This document shows positions 63,605 through 64,000 of a stretch of 64,000 nt of DNA, piece by piece. Source of the DNA: Ascaris suum (Eukaryota > Nematoda > Chromadorea > Rhabditida > Ascarididae); assembly GCA_013433145.1 (NCBI GenBank), contig CM024188.1, positions 2,356,001 through 2,420,000 on the forward strand, read 5' to 3'. The notes below the pieces were generated by a model. That model was not told the origin of the DNA. It ran no database searches and was given only the letters and a program-made list of their open reading frames with translations. Position numbers and translations under genes: made by a program. Each line of letters opens with the position of its first letter. Position 1 is the stretch's first letter.

Positions 63605-63803
63605 ATGCAAAGTCTGCGCAAGCTTGTTCGGAAACCTCGTGTTGACGACTGGTCGCCACTGGCGAAATTCTACTACGCAGACGAGGCTCTTAATGCGGTC
63701 GCGAATGAGCTCGACTCGTTTGACGGAAGGCGCGATCCGGAACGTTGTAATCAATTGGTCACTAAACTTCGTCAAGCGCAGGATCGTCTCCTGCACATCA
63801 TCT
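63605..63803 (+). CDS. lst-2: Lateral signaling target 2 homologue, first coding exon (partial gene)
   Basis: 66 codons plus one base. The sequence FYYADEALNAVANELDSFDG followed by GRRDPERCNQLV is the hallmark N-terminus of LST-2/ZFYVE28 proteins, which as known from C. elegans are FYVE-domain negative regulators of EGF receptor signalling on endosomes. The ATG at 63605 gives MQSLRKLVRKPR, aligning with the start of other family members; a GTG precedes it in frame but is not needed. The exon ends CAC ATC ATC T|GTTAGT in phase 1, where the next exon should continue with the conserved segment. That segment and the C-terminal FYVE finger are not in the last 197 bases, so the gene continues beyond the window. 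Confidence 0.85.
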
Positions 63804-64000
63804 GTTAGTTGTAATTGCTGTACTTTCAGTCTTGTTGGTATACTAGAACAGTGCTATATGATTTGAGCGGAAACGCGTTACGAAAAAAGGAAACTGATAG
63901 AACCTTGCAACAGGTGTGGGAATCTTCTTTCCTCTGCTCGTCCTGTCATACCTGTCACTGTCGTTCCGTTAAAGTCATGGCACAGTCTCTCTACTCTTGA
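63804..64000 (+). other. lst-2: lst-2 intron 1 (start)
   Basis: Open in one frame (63815-64000) but this does not resemble the second block of LST-2 proteins. A CAACAG|GTGTGG acceptor-like site near 63912 gives no LST-2 sequence. Treated as intron. Confidence 0.5.

Overview
The window looks like about 64 kb of nematode nuclear DNA, probably chromadorean. It is strongly AT-rich. Genes are split by long introns with GT...AG borders, and acceptors often end TTTCAG or TTTTAG. The recognisable proteins fit a nematode: a cystathionine beta-synthase (CBS) made of two tandem PLP modules without a Bateman domain, a neuropeptide-type rhodopsin GPCR, and the start of LST-2. I cannot name the species. 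Gene models were built by hand from reading frames, splice motifs and exon phase. Homology was judged from memory of the families.

Layout. 1-5314: AT-rich upstream DNA. 5315-26164 (+): a six-exon GPCR of 360 aa spread over 21 kb; its introns hold AT and GA microsatellites, a duplicated GC-rich segment and small candidate ORFs. 26165-31313: 3' UTR and mostly intergenic, with one candidate small membrane-protein ORF. 31380-43031 (-): a 16-exon gene for a 759 aa two-module CBS; the exon phases close exactly (2280 nt). 43055-58959: a 16 kb gene-poor stretch with microsatellites, a possible secreted-peptide gene, a second copy of the GC-rich segment and a degenerate palindrome-rich GC island. 58960-60432 (+) and 61241-62446 (-): two compact genes of unknown family, reconstructed with short introns and consistent phases. 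63605 to the window end (+): first coding exon of lst-2.

The genes do not form an evident pathway. CBS acts in transsulfuration, the GPCR in peptide signalling at the plasma membrane and LST-2 in endosomal control of EGF receptor signalling. The most informative locus is the CBS gene: four consecutive exons have identical lengths in both modules (215, 135, 162 nt, then 308 nt split differently), which records an intragenic duplication. The N-terminal module has drifted at conserved positions although it keeps its PLP lysine. One junction in the C-terminal module has a GG in place of the GT donor. Eight (AT)n arrays of 95-208 bp punctuate the window and create many false Ile-Tyr reading frames.
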